Assembly (NCBI GenBank): GCA_035286125.1
Contig: JAYKIS010000033.1
Coordinates: forward strand, 57,278-121,277
From: VGJW01 sp035286125
GTDB taxonomy: Bacteria; Cyanobacteriota; Sericytochromatia; S15B-MN24; VGJW01
Reading direction: 5' to 3'
DNA length: 64,000 bases
This document shows positions 54,718 to 62,737 of this stretch, in pieces. The notes beneath the pieces are model-generated. The model ran no database searches, had not been told where the DNA came from, and saw only the letters and a list, made by a program, of their open reading frames with translations. The position numbers and the translations under genes are program-made. Numbering within the stretch: position 1 is the first letter of the stretch; the number at the start of each line of letters is the position of its first letter.

Positions 54718-55992
54718 ATGGCTCATCTGCTCGATCCCGCCCTGCTGGCAGGACTCCTGACCCTTGTCGTCCTCGAGATTGTCCTCGGCATCGACAACCT
54801 GGTCTTCGTCGCCATCCTGTCGGACAAGCTGGACCCCTCCCAGCGGGAGAAGGCCCGGGGCATCGGCCTCACGCTGGCGCTCGTGCTCCGGCTCGGCCTG
54901 CTGGCCGGTATCTCGTGGATCGTGGGCCTGACCACGCCCCTCGTCACGCTGGCCGGCTTCGCCCTGTCGGGTCGCGATCTGATCCTGCTGGCCGGCGGCT
55001 TGTTCCTGACCTTCAAGGCCACGATGGAGCTGCACGAGCGCCTCGAGGGCGCCGGCCACGAACCGGGCAAAGCGACCACCTATGCGCCCTTCTGGACCGT
55101 GGTCACCCAGATCATCCTGCTGGACCTGGTCTTCTCGATCGACTCGGTGATTACGGCGGTCGGCATGGTGGACAACCTGGGCGTGATGATGGCGGCCGTC
55201 ATCATCTCGATGGGCGTCATGCTGGTCGCGTCCCGGCCACTTGCCCGCTTCGTCAACGAGCATCCGACCGTGGTGGTGCTGTGCCTGTCCTTCCTGCTCA
55301 TGATCGGCTTCAGCCTGATTGCCGAGGGCTTCCACGTCCACGTGCCCAAGGGCTACCTGTACGCCGCGATAGGCTTCTCCATCCTGATCGAGACCTTCAA
55401 CCAGGTGCGCCACCGGAACGCGAGCAAGGCAGAGGCCGCGCGCCCCTTCCGGTTGCGTACGACGGAGCGGATCCTGCGCCTGCTGGGCGATGGTCCGCCG
55501 CAAGCGGCGGGCGAAGCCGGCTTCGCCAACCCCGAGCGACAGTTGGTCTCGGGCGTTCTGGCACTCGCCGAACGTCCCGTGACGGCCTGGGCCACGCCGC
55601 GCGCTCGCATCGTCTGGCTCGATGCGACCCGAACACCTGCTGAAATCCGGGAACGCCTGCTGTCGGCGCCCCATGGTCTGCTGCCGGTCTGCGACGGCAG
55701 CCTCGATCGTCCCTTGGGCGTCGTGCGTGCCAAGGAAGCGCTGGCCGAACTCGCAGCCGGACAGTCCCTGGCGGCCGTTGCCCGCGGTCTGCCCGTCCTC
55801 ACGGCGCCCGCTTCCTCACAGGCCTTCACCCTGCTCGACATGCTCCGACGGGCCGAGGGCAACCTCGTGCTGCTACTGGACGAAGCCGGCCAGGTGGCGG
55901 GCCTCGTTACCCCCGTGGACCTGTTGTCGGCCATCGCCGGCGACGCCACGCCGAAGGAACCGGGGGGCACCGGCCCCTACCAGCCGGCCTGA
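54718..55992 (+). CDS. TerC-family membrane protein with CBS pair
   Basis: 424 aa. About seven membrane helices with the TerC signatures EIVLGIDNLVFVAILSDKL, FSIDSVITAVGMV and KGYLYAAIGFSILIETFNQV. Residues ~270-410 form two CBS repeats (GVVRAKEALAEL, VAGLVTPVDLLSAI), which bind adenosine ligands. TerC proteins appear to move Mn2+ or support exported metalloproteins. The CBS pair suggests control by energy state. TACGCT at 54675-54680 may be the -10 element. It is the last gene before the Ubl operon; 35 bases separate them. Confidence 0.88.
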   Translation: MAHLLDPALLAGLLTLVVLEIVLGIDNLVFVAILSDKLDPSQREKARGIGLTLALVLRLGLLAGISWIVGLTTPLVTLAGFALSGRDLILLAGGLFLTFKATMELHERLEGAGHEPGKATTYAPFWTVVTQIILLDLVFSIDSVITAVGMVDNLGVMMAAVIISMGVMLVASRPLARFVNEHPTVVVLCLSFLLMIGFSLIAEGFHVHVPKGYLYAAIGFSILIETFNQVRHRNASKAEAARPFRLRTTERILRLLGDGPPQAAGEAGFANPERQLVSGVLALAERPVTAWATPRARIVWLDATRTPAEIRERLLSAPHGLLPVCDGSLDRPLGVVRAKEALAELAAGQSLAAVARGLPVLTAPASSQAFTLLDMLRRAEGNLVLLLDEAGQVAGLVTPVDLLSAIAGDATPKEPGGTGPYQPA

Positions 55993-56027
55993 CGCGACCG
56001 GAGCGGGTATAGGCCCAGCAGGCCATC

Positions 56028-57893
56028 ATGTCCGATTCCACCGACTCGCCCGTCACCATGCCTGCCGCCCTGCCCCCGTGGTTCAGGGCCCTGAGCGATC
56101 ACTACCGCGCCAAGGCCGCACACCAGTTCCTGCTGCACTTCAACATCCAGGACCATGTCCTGACGGATGGCCGCATCACGACCGTACGTGACCTTCTGGT
56201 CCAACGACTTTCAGATCGCTTCCTGATCGTCACCTACAGCTTGTCCCGCGGACTCGGATTCCCCGCGACCGGGATGGCCCAGGCCGAAGAACTGGACAGG
56301 GAACCCGGCCTCGGGGGGTTGCTGGGCTTTCGGGAGACAGCCGGGGAAACTACGAATTCCACGGCAGACGACCGTGACTTCCGCCGTCTGCAGGGTGCGG
56401 GACGCAACAGCCCGCTGCAACCTGCCGACGAGGCCCTGCCTGCCCTCGAGCGTGCCATGCGGCAGGGACGACGGAAGCTGTGCCTGATCCTCGACCACGT
56501 GGACAAGCTGGCCCCGGCCGACGCCCGGGGCCGCGAACAATGGCTGGCCATCGAGACCCTGCAACGCTGGGCCCTCGACGGAGAGATTGCCGACCATGGC
56601 CACCTGGTCATCATGCTGGCTGCCGAGCACGGCCAGGTGGCATCGGCCGTCCAAGGCGCCAACAGCGGCACGGTCTCGCTGCAGGTACCCCTGCCCGATG
56701 CACCGGCCCGCAGGGCCTACATCAGCCATGTCCTCGCCGATGCCCATTTCGGCCGGCTCACATGGCAGCCCGGCTTCGCTCCGACGGACCTTGCAGGCCA
56801 CACCGTCGGCTTCTCGCTGCGCGACATCCTGAATACCCTGCGGCTAGCGGCTGCCACCGGTCGTCCCGTGGGGCAGGACCTGGTCGCCGAACGCAAACGC
56901 GAGCTGATCCGGCTCGAGAGCCATGGCCTGCTGCAGGTCGTCGAGACCCGGCATGGCCTCGATGCCATCGGGGGCCTTGCCCACGTCAAGGACTACCTGG
57001 GTGACAAGATCGCGAGCATCCGGTCCTACCTCGATCTGAATGCCAGAGCCGGGCAGGCCGATGCCGACCCCGCGGCGCTGGAGCGGGCGCTCGCCCTGGT
57101 GCCGCGGGGCATCCTGCTCGCCGGGCCTCCGGGTACCGGCAAGACCATCCTTGCAGAGGCCCTCGCGCACGGCAGCCAGCTCAACATGGTCAAGCTGCAG
57201 GACATTCGCAGCATGTGGGTGGGCGAGAGCGAGCGCAACCTGACCAAGGTCCTCGACCTGTTGGTCGCCCTCGCCCCGGTGCTGGTCTTCGTCGACGAGA
57301 TCGACCAGGCGCTGGGCAGCCGGGGCGGCCCCTCCGCCGGGGCCGGAGGCGACACCGACAAGCGCATTTTCGGCAAGCTGCTCGAGTTCATGGGGGACAA
57401 TCGCCACCGCGGCCGAGTGCTGTGGGTCGCCGCCACCAACCGCCCCGACTATCTGGACGCCGCCATGCTGCGACGTTTCGACCGTGTCGTCCCGATCCTG
57501 GCCCCGGACCACGAGGAGCGCGTGGCCGTCCTCGCCTCGCTTGCCGGCCGGATCGGCACCCGTTTCGCGGAAACGGTCGACCTCGCCGCGATCGCGGCGA
57601 GGACGGACGGCCTGACGGGTGCGGGTCTCGAGGTCATCGTCCGTCGGGCCGCCGAGTTGGCCGCGGACGACGTCATCGTTCAGGACAGTCTCGTCCGGGC
57701 GCTCGAGGACCACAAGCCGAACCACAATCCCGTCATCTACGAAGAGCAGGCGTTGCGGGCGCTCATCGCGGCCAACTTCTACTCGATGTTGCCCCGCCAG
57801 CTCCCGGCGCACCTCGCCGAACTGGTCGAGGCCTGCAGGCAGGAACGCAGCAATGCGCCGCTCGAACGGGCCCTGGCCAGGTTGGCCACGTGA
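56028..57893 (+). CDS. AAA+ ATPase of the ubiquitin-like operon
   Basis: 621 aa. Two modules: residues ~1-290 look like a degenerate AAA domain (KLCLILDHVDKLAPAD as a Walker B remnant, no Walker A). Residues ~320-560 are an intact AAA domain of the FtsH/Cdc48 class (GPPGTGKT at 366-373, VLVFVDEIDQ, TNRPDYLDAAMLRRFDR with sensor and Arg finger). No membrane segment or protease domain. Such proteins unfold or extract substrates, as Cdc48 does for ubiquitinated proteins. It opens the operon with GTATAGG (56008-56014) upstream and a weak ribosome site. The next start overlaps its stop. Its role in this system is inferred. Confidence 0.85.
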   Translation: MSDSTDSPVTMPAALPPWFRALSDHYRAKAAHQFLLHFNIQDHVLTDGRITTVRDLLVQRLSDRFLIVTYSLSRGLGFPATGMAQAEELDREPGLGGLLGFRETAGETTNSTADDRDFRRLQGAGRNSPLQPADEALPALERAMRQGRRKLCLILDHVDKLAPADARGREQWLAIETLQRWALDGEIADHGHLVIMLAAEHGQVASAVQGANSGTVSLQVPLPDAPARRAYISHVLADAHFGRLTWQPGFAPTDLAGHTVGFSLRDILNTLRLAAATGRPVGQDLVAERKRELIRLESHGLLQVVETRHGLDAIGGLAHVKDYLGDKIASIRSYLDLNARAGQADADPAALERALALVPRGILLAGPPGTGKTILAEALAHGSQLNMVKLQDIRSMWVGESERNLTKVLDLLVALAPVLVFVDEIDQALGSRGGPSAGAGGDTDKRIFGKLLEFMGDNRHRGRVLWVAATNRPDYLDAAMLRRFDRVVPILAPDHEERVAVLASLAGRIGTRFAETVDLAAIAARTDGLTGAGLEVIVRRAAELAADDVIVQDSLVRALEDHKPNHNPVIYEEQALRALIAANFYSMLPRQLPAHLAELVEACRQERSNAPLERALARLAT

Positions 57894-60043
57894 CGGTCGT
57901 CCAGCTTGCCCTCTGGGCGGGCGCCGTCTGCATCCTGGGCTGGCAATCGGCAGCCGAGTGCGCCGAGTGGCTGGCCCTGACCTCGGAGCGCGCGCGGGCT
58001 GCCCTGCAGGGCGGCATGCTCGGGGCTGGCCTGGGTGGCGGCCTCGCCATACTCGAGATCCTGCTGCTGGACGCAGCCCTCGTACGGACGCCCTTGCGGT
58101 GGCTTCCTGCCGCCCTGCGCGGGGCTGCCGCGGGTCTGGTCTTCGGGACGGTGGGCCTGCTTCTGGCCACGGCCGCCTATGGCTGGCTGGGGCATGCGCC
58201 CTGGGCCCGAGGGCTCTCATGGGGGGTATTCGGCCTCGCCACCGGCCTGACGGAGGGCTTCAAGGCCGCATCGGGTCGTCGCGCCGTGACCGCGGGCCTG
58301 GGTGCTGCCGCAGGGGGACTGGTGGGCGGCATCGTGATCGAACGCGCCCCGGACTGGGCAGGTCCGATTTCGGGAACGCCCGGGGGAGCGGTGCTGGTCA
58401 CGACCCTGGGCCTCGCCGTGCTGGGTGGTTGCCTGGGGGCCGGCATGGGCCTGGCCCAGGTGCTGACGCGTCGGGCGCGCCTCGTCGTGCTGACCTCCCC
58501 GCTCGGCAAGCAACTGGGCCTTGCCTTCGACGTGGGCAGCATCGCGACTCGGGAAACCCTCGGCAGCCTCAAGGCCACTTGGACGCTGACGGGAGACCCC
58601 GGCATCGAGGCCCGCCACCTCGAACTTGAGCGCCATGGCGCCATCCTGCGGGTGCGCCCCCTCGGCCAGGCCCGGGTCGACCGCTCCGATCGCCCCCTCG
58701 GGCCAGAGGAACTGTCCCTGCTGGCGGATGTGGCCTTTCACCGCCTGACGCCCGGCCAGGCGGTCGAGCTCCGGGATGGCGAGGTCCTGAGGCTGGGCGA
58801 GGGCACCCATCTCCACGTCAGTCTCGAACGGCTGCAACGGCTTTCCTCCCGTCCCGGCAAGGTCGCACTCGCAGGCCTGGTTGCCCTGGGGTCGCTGGGC
58901 TTGCCTGCGGAGGTGGCGGCGGCGGGGGAGGGCCCAGTCCAACTCCGCATCCAGCAAACGGGCATCCTGCCGGCACGCGACGCCGCGGGTCGATGGCGCG
59001 CGCGGGCGACGGTCCTCGTGCTGCGCGGCGACGAGCCTGTCGAGGGCCTGACGCCGCAGGCCTTCCGGGCAACGCTCGACGGGCAACCTGTCCCGGTGCT
59101 GGCCGCAGGCACGGGAGAAGTGTCCCGACAACCCGTTTGCGTGGCCCTGGTCCTCGACCGGTCGGGAAGCATGCTGGGTTCGGCCGGGCGCCACGGCCTC
59201 GGGAGCCGCATGCAGGTCGTGCGGGAGGCCGCCCGGGCCTTCGTGCGTCGGCTCGACCCGCTGGATCAGGTCATGGTGGTGTCCTTCGATCAGGCGATCG
59301 AGGTCCAGGCGCCAACCAGTGATCGCGAACGCCTCGAGCGCGCCATCGCGGCCATCGAACCTGCGCGGTGGGGAGCAGGGACCACCAACCTGAGAGGCGC
59401 CGTGGCACGTGCCCTGAAGGAACTGGAAGGCCATCACAAGGCAGATCCGGGCTTGCGCCTCGCCCTTGTGGCGCTGACGGACGGCGCACACAACGTCCCG
59501 GGTGCTCCCACGCCCGGGAGCCTCATCGATGAGGCACGCCGGATCGGCTGTCCGCTGCATGCCATCGCCTACGGGAGCACGACCGCCCCGCGAGGGAGCC
59601 GCGACTGGGTCGACGTGCCGGGCATGCGCAGGCTCGCAAGCGAAGGGGGCGGCATTTTCCAACTGGCTCCGGACCCGAGGGCGATGGATGACGCGTGGGC
59701 GCGTGTCCTGCGTGCCATCCGGGGCAGCTACGGGCTGGAGCTGTCGCTGGGCCGCCGTGTCCCCGATCCCTACACGCATGCCCTGGCCGTGACCCTGGCA
59801 GGCACTGGTGCCACGGGCACGGGCCACCTCAGCGGCGGGATGGTCCCGCCTCTGCCGGGCACTCCGGCCGTGAGGGTGGCGATCTGGCTGCCGATGGCGC
59901 TCCTGCTGGCCATGTGCGGGCTCGGACTGCCCCTGGCGTGGCGAAGGACAGAGCGTCTCCTCGCTCCTGCGGTCCACCCTCCACCCATGCGCGCCGAGGC
60001 GCTCGCCCTCTGGCAGGCCCACCTGAAGGGGGACGCCGCATGA
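57890..60043 (+). CDS. membrane FHA-vWA protein
   Basis: 717 aa, GTG start overlapping the ATPase stop (GTGA). About four to six N-terminal membrane helices (to ~200) precede an FHA-like segment (~245-310; EARHLELERHGAILRVRPLG, LRLGEGTHLHV). Another helix (VALAGLVALGSLGLPAEVAAA) follows, then a vWA domain with complete MIDAS start DRSGSM (423-428), and TLTDGAHN-type text (ALTDGAHN here). A C-terminal helix (IWLPMALLLAMCGLGLPLAW) ends it. FHA domains bind phosphothreonine, so a Ser/Thr kinase may act on the system. vWA plus AAA+ recalls MoxR-type chaperone pairs. Topology suggests FHA inside and vWA outside. Confidence 0.8.
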   Translation: MTVVQLALWAGAVCILGWQSAAECAEWLALTSERARAALQGGMLGAGLGGGLAILEILLLDAALVRTPLRWLPAALRGAAAGLVFGTVGLLLATAAYGWLGHAPWARGLSWGVFGLATGLTEGFKAASGRRAVTAGLGAAAGGLVGGIVIERAPDWAGPISGTPGGAVLVTTLGLAVLGGCLGAGMGLAQVLTRRARLVVLTSPLGKQLGLAFDVGSIATRETLGSLKATWTLTGDPGIEARHLELERHGAILRVRPLGQARVDRSDRPLGPEELSLLADVAFHRLTPGQAVELRDGEVLRLGEGTHLHVSLERLQRLSSRPGKVALAGLVALGSLGLPAEVAAAGEGPVQLRIQQTGILPARDAAGRWRARATVLVLRGDEPVEGLTPQAFRATLDGQPVPVLAAGTGEVSRQPVCVALVLDRSGSMLGSAGRHGLGSRMQVVREAARAFVRRLDPLDQVMVVSFDQAIEVQAPTSDRERLERAIAAIEPARWGAGTTNLRGAVARALKELEGHHKADPGLRLALVALTDGAHNVPGAPTPGSLIDEARRIGCPLHAIAYGSTTAPRGSRDWVDVPGMRRLASEGGGIFQLAPDPRAMDDAWARVLRAIRGSYGLELSLGRRVPDPYTHALAVTLAGTGATGTGHLSGGMVPPLPGTPAVRVAIWLPMALLLAMCGLGLPLAWRRTERLLAPAVHPPPMRAEALALWQAHLKGDAA

Positions 60044-61194
60044 GCCGTTTCGCGCGCCTCGAAGCCATCCCGTGGTGGAATCGCGCAGCCGTGGCCGATT
60101 CGACCGTCCTGCTCGCCGGCGTCGGTGCCGTCGGCAACGAGGTCCTCAAGAACCTGGCCCTCATGGGTGTCGGCCGCGTCGTCCTGGTCGATCGGGACAC
60201 CGTCGCCATCCACAACCTGACACGGTCCGTGCTCTTTCGCGCGGGTCAGGCGGGCCAGGCCAAGGTAACGGCCGCAGCCGAGGCCATCCGGGAACTCGCC
60301 CCGGACACGGCGATCCTGCCCCTCGAGCTGGATGTCGCGATGCTCTCTCCCGCGCTGTTGGCCCAAGCCGACGTGGCTGTCGGCGCCCTCGACAGCCTCG
60401 CTGCCCAGGTTCGCCTCGGGCGGCTCTGCCGCGTGGCCGGCATTCCCTGGGTCCAAGGCGGCCTGGGAGACGTATCCGACCTCTTCAAGCTCACGCTGAC
60501 GACGCATCCGGGCGTGGAAGGGCCATGCCTCGAATGCCATCTGCCGCCCGGCACGGGCGAGCGGTTGCTGGCCGAGGACCAGCCCCGGGGAGGCTGCGCG
60601 GCTGCCGGATCCGAGGCCACGGAGGCCGACGGCGTGCCCTCGACGCCCATGACCGCCTCGGTCCTGGGCGGCCTGATGGCGCTCGAGACACTGACCGTGC
60701 TGCATGCGGTCCACGGCTTGTCGGGCCCCGACATGCCCCCCGCGTGGGGAACCCACACCCATTGGAGCCTGCGCGGTCCCGCGGTGCACGCGCTCAGGCG
60801 CCGGGATGCGCGTCCCGGTTGCCCGTGGCACATGCCCCCTAGAGTCCTGTGGGTCGAGGGCCCGGTCCATCGGTGGTCCTTCGCGCAGTTGGCGGAGGCG
60901 CTGGGCAACGACGGCATCCTCGGCGTCGAGGGCCACCTCGTGCGGCATACGGGATGCCCAGCTTGCGGTGCGATCGCGGACTGGCGCTGGACCCCCAAGG
61001 TGCCGGCGCCTTGTCCCGCCTGCGATACGCCCGACCCACACGCAGAGAGCATGCGCCACCTGCCTGCCGGGCATCCTCTGGGTGGCAGAACCCCAGAGGC
61101 CCTGGGCATGCCGCCGTACGTCGGGCTGCGCTGGTTCACCCCCGCCGCGGAATGGCTGGTGACGTGGCCCGGCCTGATCGGGCACACCCTCTGA
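60040..61194 (+). CDS. E1-like ubiquitin-activating (ThiF-fold) protein
   Basis: 384 aa, ATG overlapping the vWA stop (ATGA). ThiF fold: GVGAVGN (GxGxxG at 27-32), VLVDRDTVAIHNLTRSVLF with N59 and R62, K75 in AKVTAAAEA, and D118 in GALDS. That is the full set used for adenylating a Ubl C-terminus in MoeB, ThiF and E1. CLEC (C163, C166) with CPAC pairs (306/309 and 325/328) probably bind zinc. C186 in RGGCAAAG sits where MoeB/ThiF have the crossover Cys and is a candidate thioester site. It should activate the Ubl encoded downstream and pass it to the E2. Confidence 0.9.
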   Translation: MSRFARLEAIPWWNRAAVADSTVLLAGVGAVGNEVLKNLALMGVGRVVLVDRDTVAIHNLTRSVLFRAGQAGQAKVTAAAEAIRELAPDTAILPLELDVAMLSPALLAQADVAVGALDSLAAQVRLGRLCRVAGIPWVQGGLGDVSDLFKLTLTTHPGVEGPCLECHLPPGTGERLLAEDQPRGGCAAAGSEATEADGVPSTPMTASVLGGLMALETLTVLHAVHGLSGPDMPPAWGTHTHWSLRGPAVHALRRRDARPGCPWHMPPRVLWVEGPVHRWSFAQLAEALGNDGILGVEGHLVRHTGCPACGAIADWRWTPKVPAPCPACDTPDPHAESMRHLPAGHPLGGRTPEALGMPPYVGLRWFTPAAEWLVTWPGLIGHTL

Positions 61195-61829
61195 TGAGGC
61201 CACGCTCCCGAACAGGCCTGACGGCGCTTCTGGCGGTGGCCGTCCTCGGGATGGCCGCTCACGCCGCCCCGGAAGTCGTGGTCGTGGCACCCGTCCTGGG
61301 CTGGGTTGGTGCCCTCGCCACAACGCTGGCGTGGCGCGCAAGACGCCAGGACAACGCCACGTGGGCGACGGCCCTTGCCGCGCGATGGCTGGGCCTTGGG
61401 GGCCTGCTCGCCGCGGCCGTCGCCGGTGCCGTGCCTCCCAGTGACGTGCCGAGGGGCTGCCTCGCCGCGCTGGGCTGGGCTCTGGGGCTGGCGATGGGAA
61501 CATGGCGGGCCTCGCAGGTCCGCGCGACGCCGGGATACCACCTGTTCCGCCTGGTCAGGGACCGGCAGGCCGTGCCGCAGGGCCGATGCCCGGTGCCGGG
61601 CTGCCGCGAGCAGGCGCTGGCCTGTGTCCGTCCCGAATGCACGCGGACACTGTGCGGCACCCACTGGATCATGGCTGAGGCACGCTGCGCCGGTTGCGGC
61701 CATGACGGTCTCGCGACCACACCGATCCCGGCTCGGCGCGAACCGGACTGGACGTGGGTGCCGGTGCTGCTCGGCCTCGGGGCCTGCGGGATCCTGCTGC
61801 TGATGCAATCGGGCCACCGGGGAACATGA
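61194..61829 (+). CDS. membrane RING/B-box-like zinc protein (candidate E3)
   Basis: 211 aa; start overlaps the E1 stop (TGATG). About four helices (8-24, 28-46, 60-80, 88-105), then a zinc module, then a last helix (187-205). The module has eight possible ligands: C132, C137, C144, C149, C154, H157, C165, C168 (CPVPGC, ALACVRPECTRTLCGTH, CAGC). Spacing is close to B-box/RING binuclear treble clefs, not to a simple ribbon. In eukaryotes this class recruits E2. Placed between E1 and Ubl/E2 genes, it may act as a membrane E3 or adaptor. Other zinc-binding roles are possible. Confidence 0.7.
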   Translation: MRPRSRTGLTALLAVAVLGMAAHAAPEVVVVAPVLGWVGALATTLAWRARRQDNATWATALAARWLGLGGLLAAAVAGAVPPSDVPRGCLAALGWALGLAMGTWRASQVRATPGYHLFRLVRDRQAVPQGRCPVPGCREQALACVRPECTRTLCGTHWIMAEARCAGCGHDGLATTPIPARREPDWTWVPVLLGLGACGILLLMQSGHRGT

Positions 61830-61835
61830 ACGGAC

Positions 61836-62108
61836 ATGCCGCACTATGTCATCGAGATTCTGGATCAGGACCTGAAGGACAGGGCACGCGGGGCCAAGGC
61901 CTATGAGGTTGCGGCCGGAACGACCGTGGCCGCCCTGAAAGCCGCCCTCGTCGACCAATGGGGTCTGCCCCGCCGGGACATGCGCGGAGAAGTACGCCCC
62001 TACCTGATGGCCTGGGACGGCGCGTTGCTCGACGACGGGGATGTGCTCGACGTGTGCGTGCCGGACGGTGCCACGCTTGCCATGGCAAGTCCCGGGACCG
62101 TCGCATGA
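61836..62108 (+). CDS. ubiquitin-like protein (YukD-like)
   Basis: 90 aa. Beta-grasp pattern: strand YVIEILDQ, strand AYEVAAGTTV, helix AALKAALVDQWGLP, strands around RPYLMAWDGALL and LDVCVPDGATLAM. It resembles YukD/EsaB-type small ubiquitin-like proteins. The tail reads ASPGTVA, so it lacks a terminal Gly-Gly. Either it is processed after G87 (the JAB peptidase is a candidate) or it uses another C-terminus, or it is not conjugated. No strong ribosome site; 6 bases after the previous stop. E2 start overlaps its stop. Confidence 0.75.
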   Translation: MPHYVIEILDQDLKDRARGAKAYEVAAGTTVAALKAALVDQWGLPRRDMRGEVRPYLMAWDGALLDDGDVLDVCVPDGATLAMASPGTVA

Positions 62109-62737
62109 ACGAGGTGCTGGCCGAACACCTGGCGCGCCAATGGGAGGGGCTGACCGGTCTTGCCGCATGCTCGGGCGCGAACCCGCTGATCAGGGCCGTG
62201 CCCGTCGCGTGGCTCGATCCGCTCTCACGCCGGGCGCCGGTCCGAATCGACCTGGCCTTTCGCACGGTCGCCATCCGCGACATGGAGGTGCGCGCACGCT
62301 CCCTCGTCCGGGACTTCGGAGGAGATCCCGAGGCCTTCGTCCGCGCCATGCGGCCCGGCCCCCTCGATTGGGAACCTGTCTTCGCGGAACCCCTCGAGGA
62401 CCCCACGCAAGCCCCCATCCGCCTGCGCATCTTCATGCCCGAGGACCTGAATCGTCCCGTCAGCCCCGAGGTCTACTACATAGACCGGGTCTGGCATCCC
62501 AATATCCGGTGGGACAACGGCCTTGCGTGCTACGGGGACAAGCAGGCGTGGGCCCAACCCGACCGCGCTCTGGCGGACCTCGTGCGTCGCCTCTTCATGA
62601 TGACGGCCTATGCCGATCCCGGCGCCGTGAACCTGGACGAGGCCCACGCGCTCAACAAGACAGCCCTGCGCTGGTACACCGACACCCTTGCGGAAATGCC
62701 CGAGCTTTTCCCCCTGTCGCGGACCATTCCGGCGTGA
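62105..62737 (+). CDS. E2-like ubiquitin-conjugating (UBC-fold) protein
   Basis: 210 aa, ATG overlapping the Ubl stop (ATGA). The UBC core is recognisable: LRIFMPEDLN and VYYIDRVWHPNIRWDNG, then LACYGDKQAW with candidate catalytic C142, 11 residues after the HPN His (UBC proteins usually have 10). The last helix AVNLDEAHALNKTALRWY resembles the ...N.eAa..y region of UBC enzymes. It should accept Ubl from the E1 as a thioester. The N-terminal ~85 residues (beta strands, not helical like canonical E2) are divergent. Confidence 0.85.
   Translation: MNEVLAEHLARQWEGLTGLAACSGANPLIRAVPVAWLDPLSRRAPVRIDLAFRTVAIRDMEVRARSLVRDFGGDPEAFVRAMRPGPLDWEPVFAEPLEDPTQAPIRLRIFMPEDLNRPVSPEVYYIDRVWHPNIRWDNGLACYGDKQAWAQPDRALADLVRRLFMMTAYADPGAVNLDEAHALNKTALRWYTDTLAEMPELFPLSRTIPA

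Noticed and set aside
61836..62108. Ubl as MoaD/ThiS sulphur carrier
   Set aside because: It lacks the Gly-Gly tail and sits with E2 and JAB genes, not with molybdopterin or thiamine genes.
60246..62168. Long minus-strand open frame opposite the E1, RING-like and Ubl genes
   Set aside because: The plus-strand genes have defined motifs and coupled starts; the antisense frame has none.
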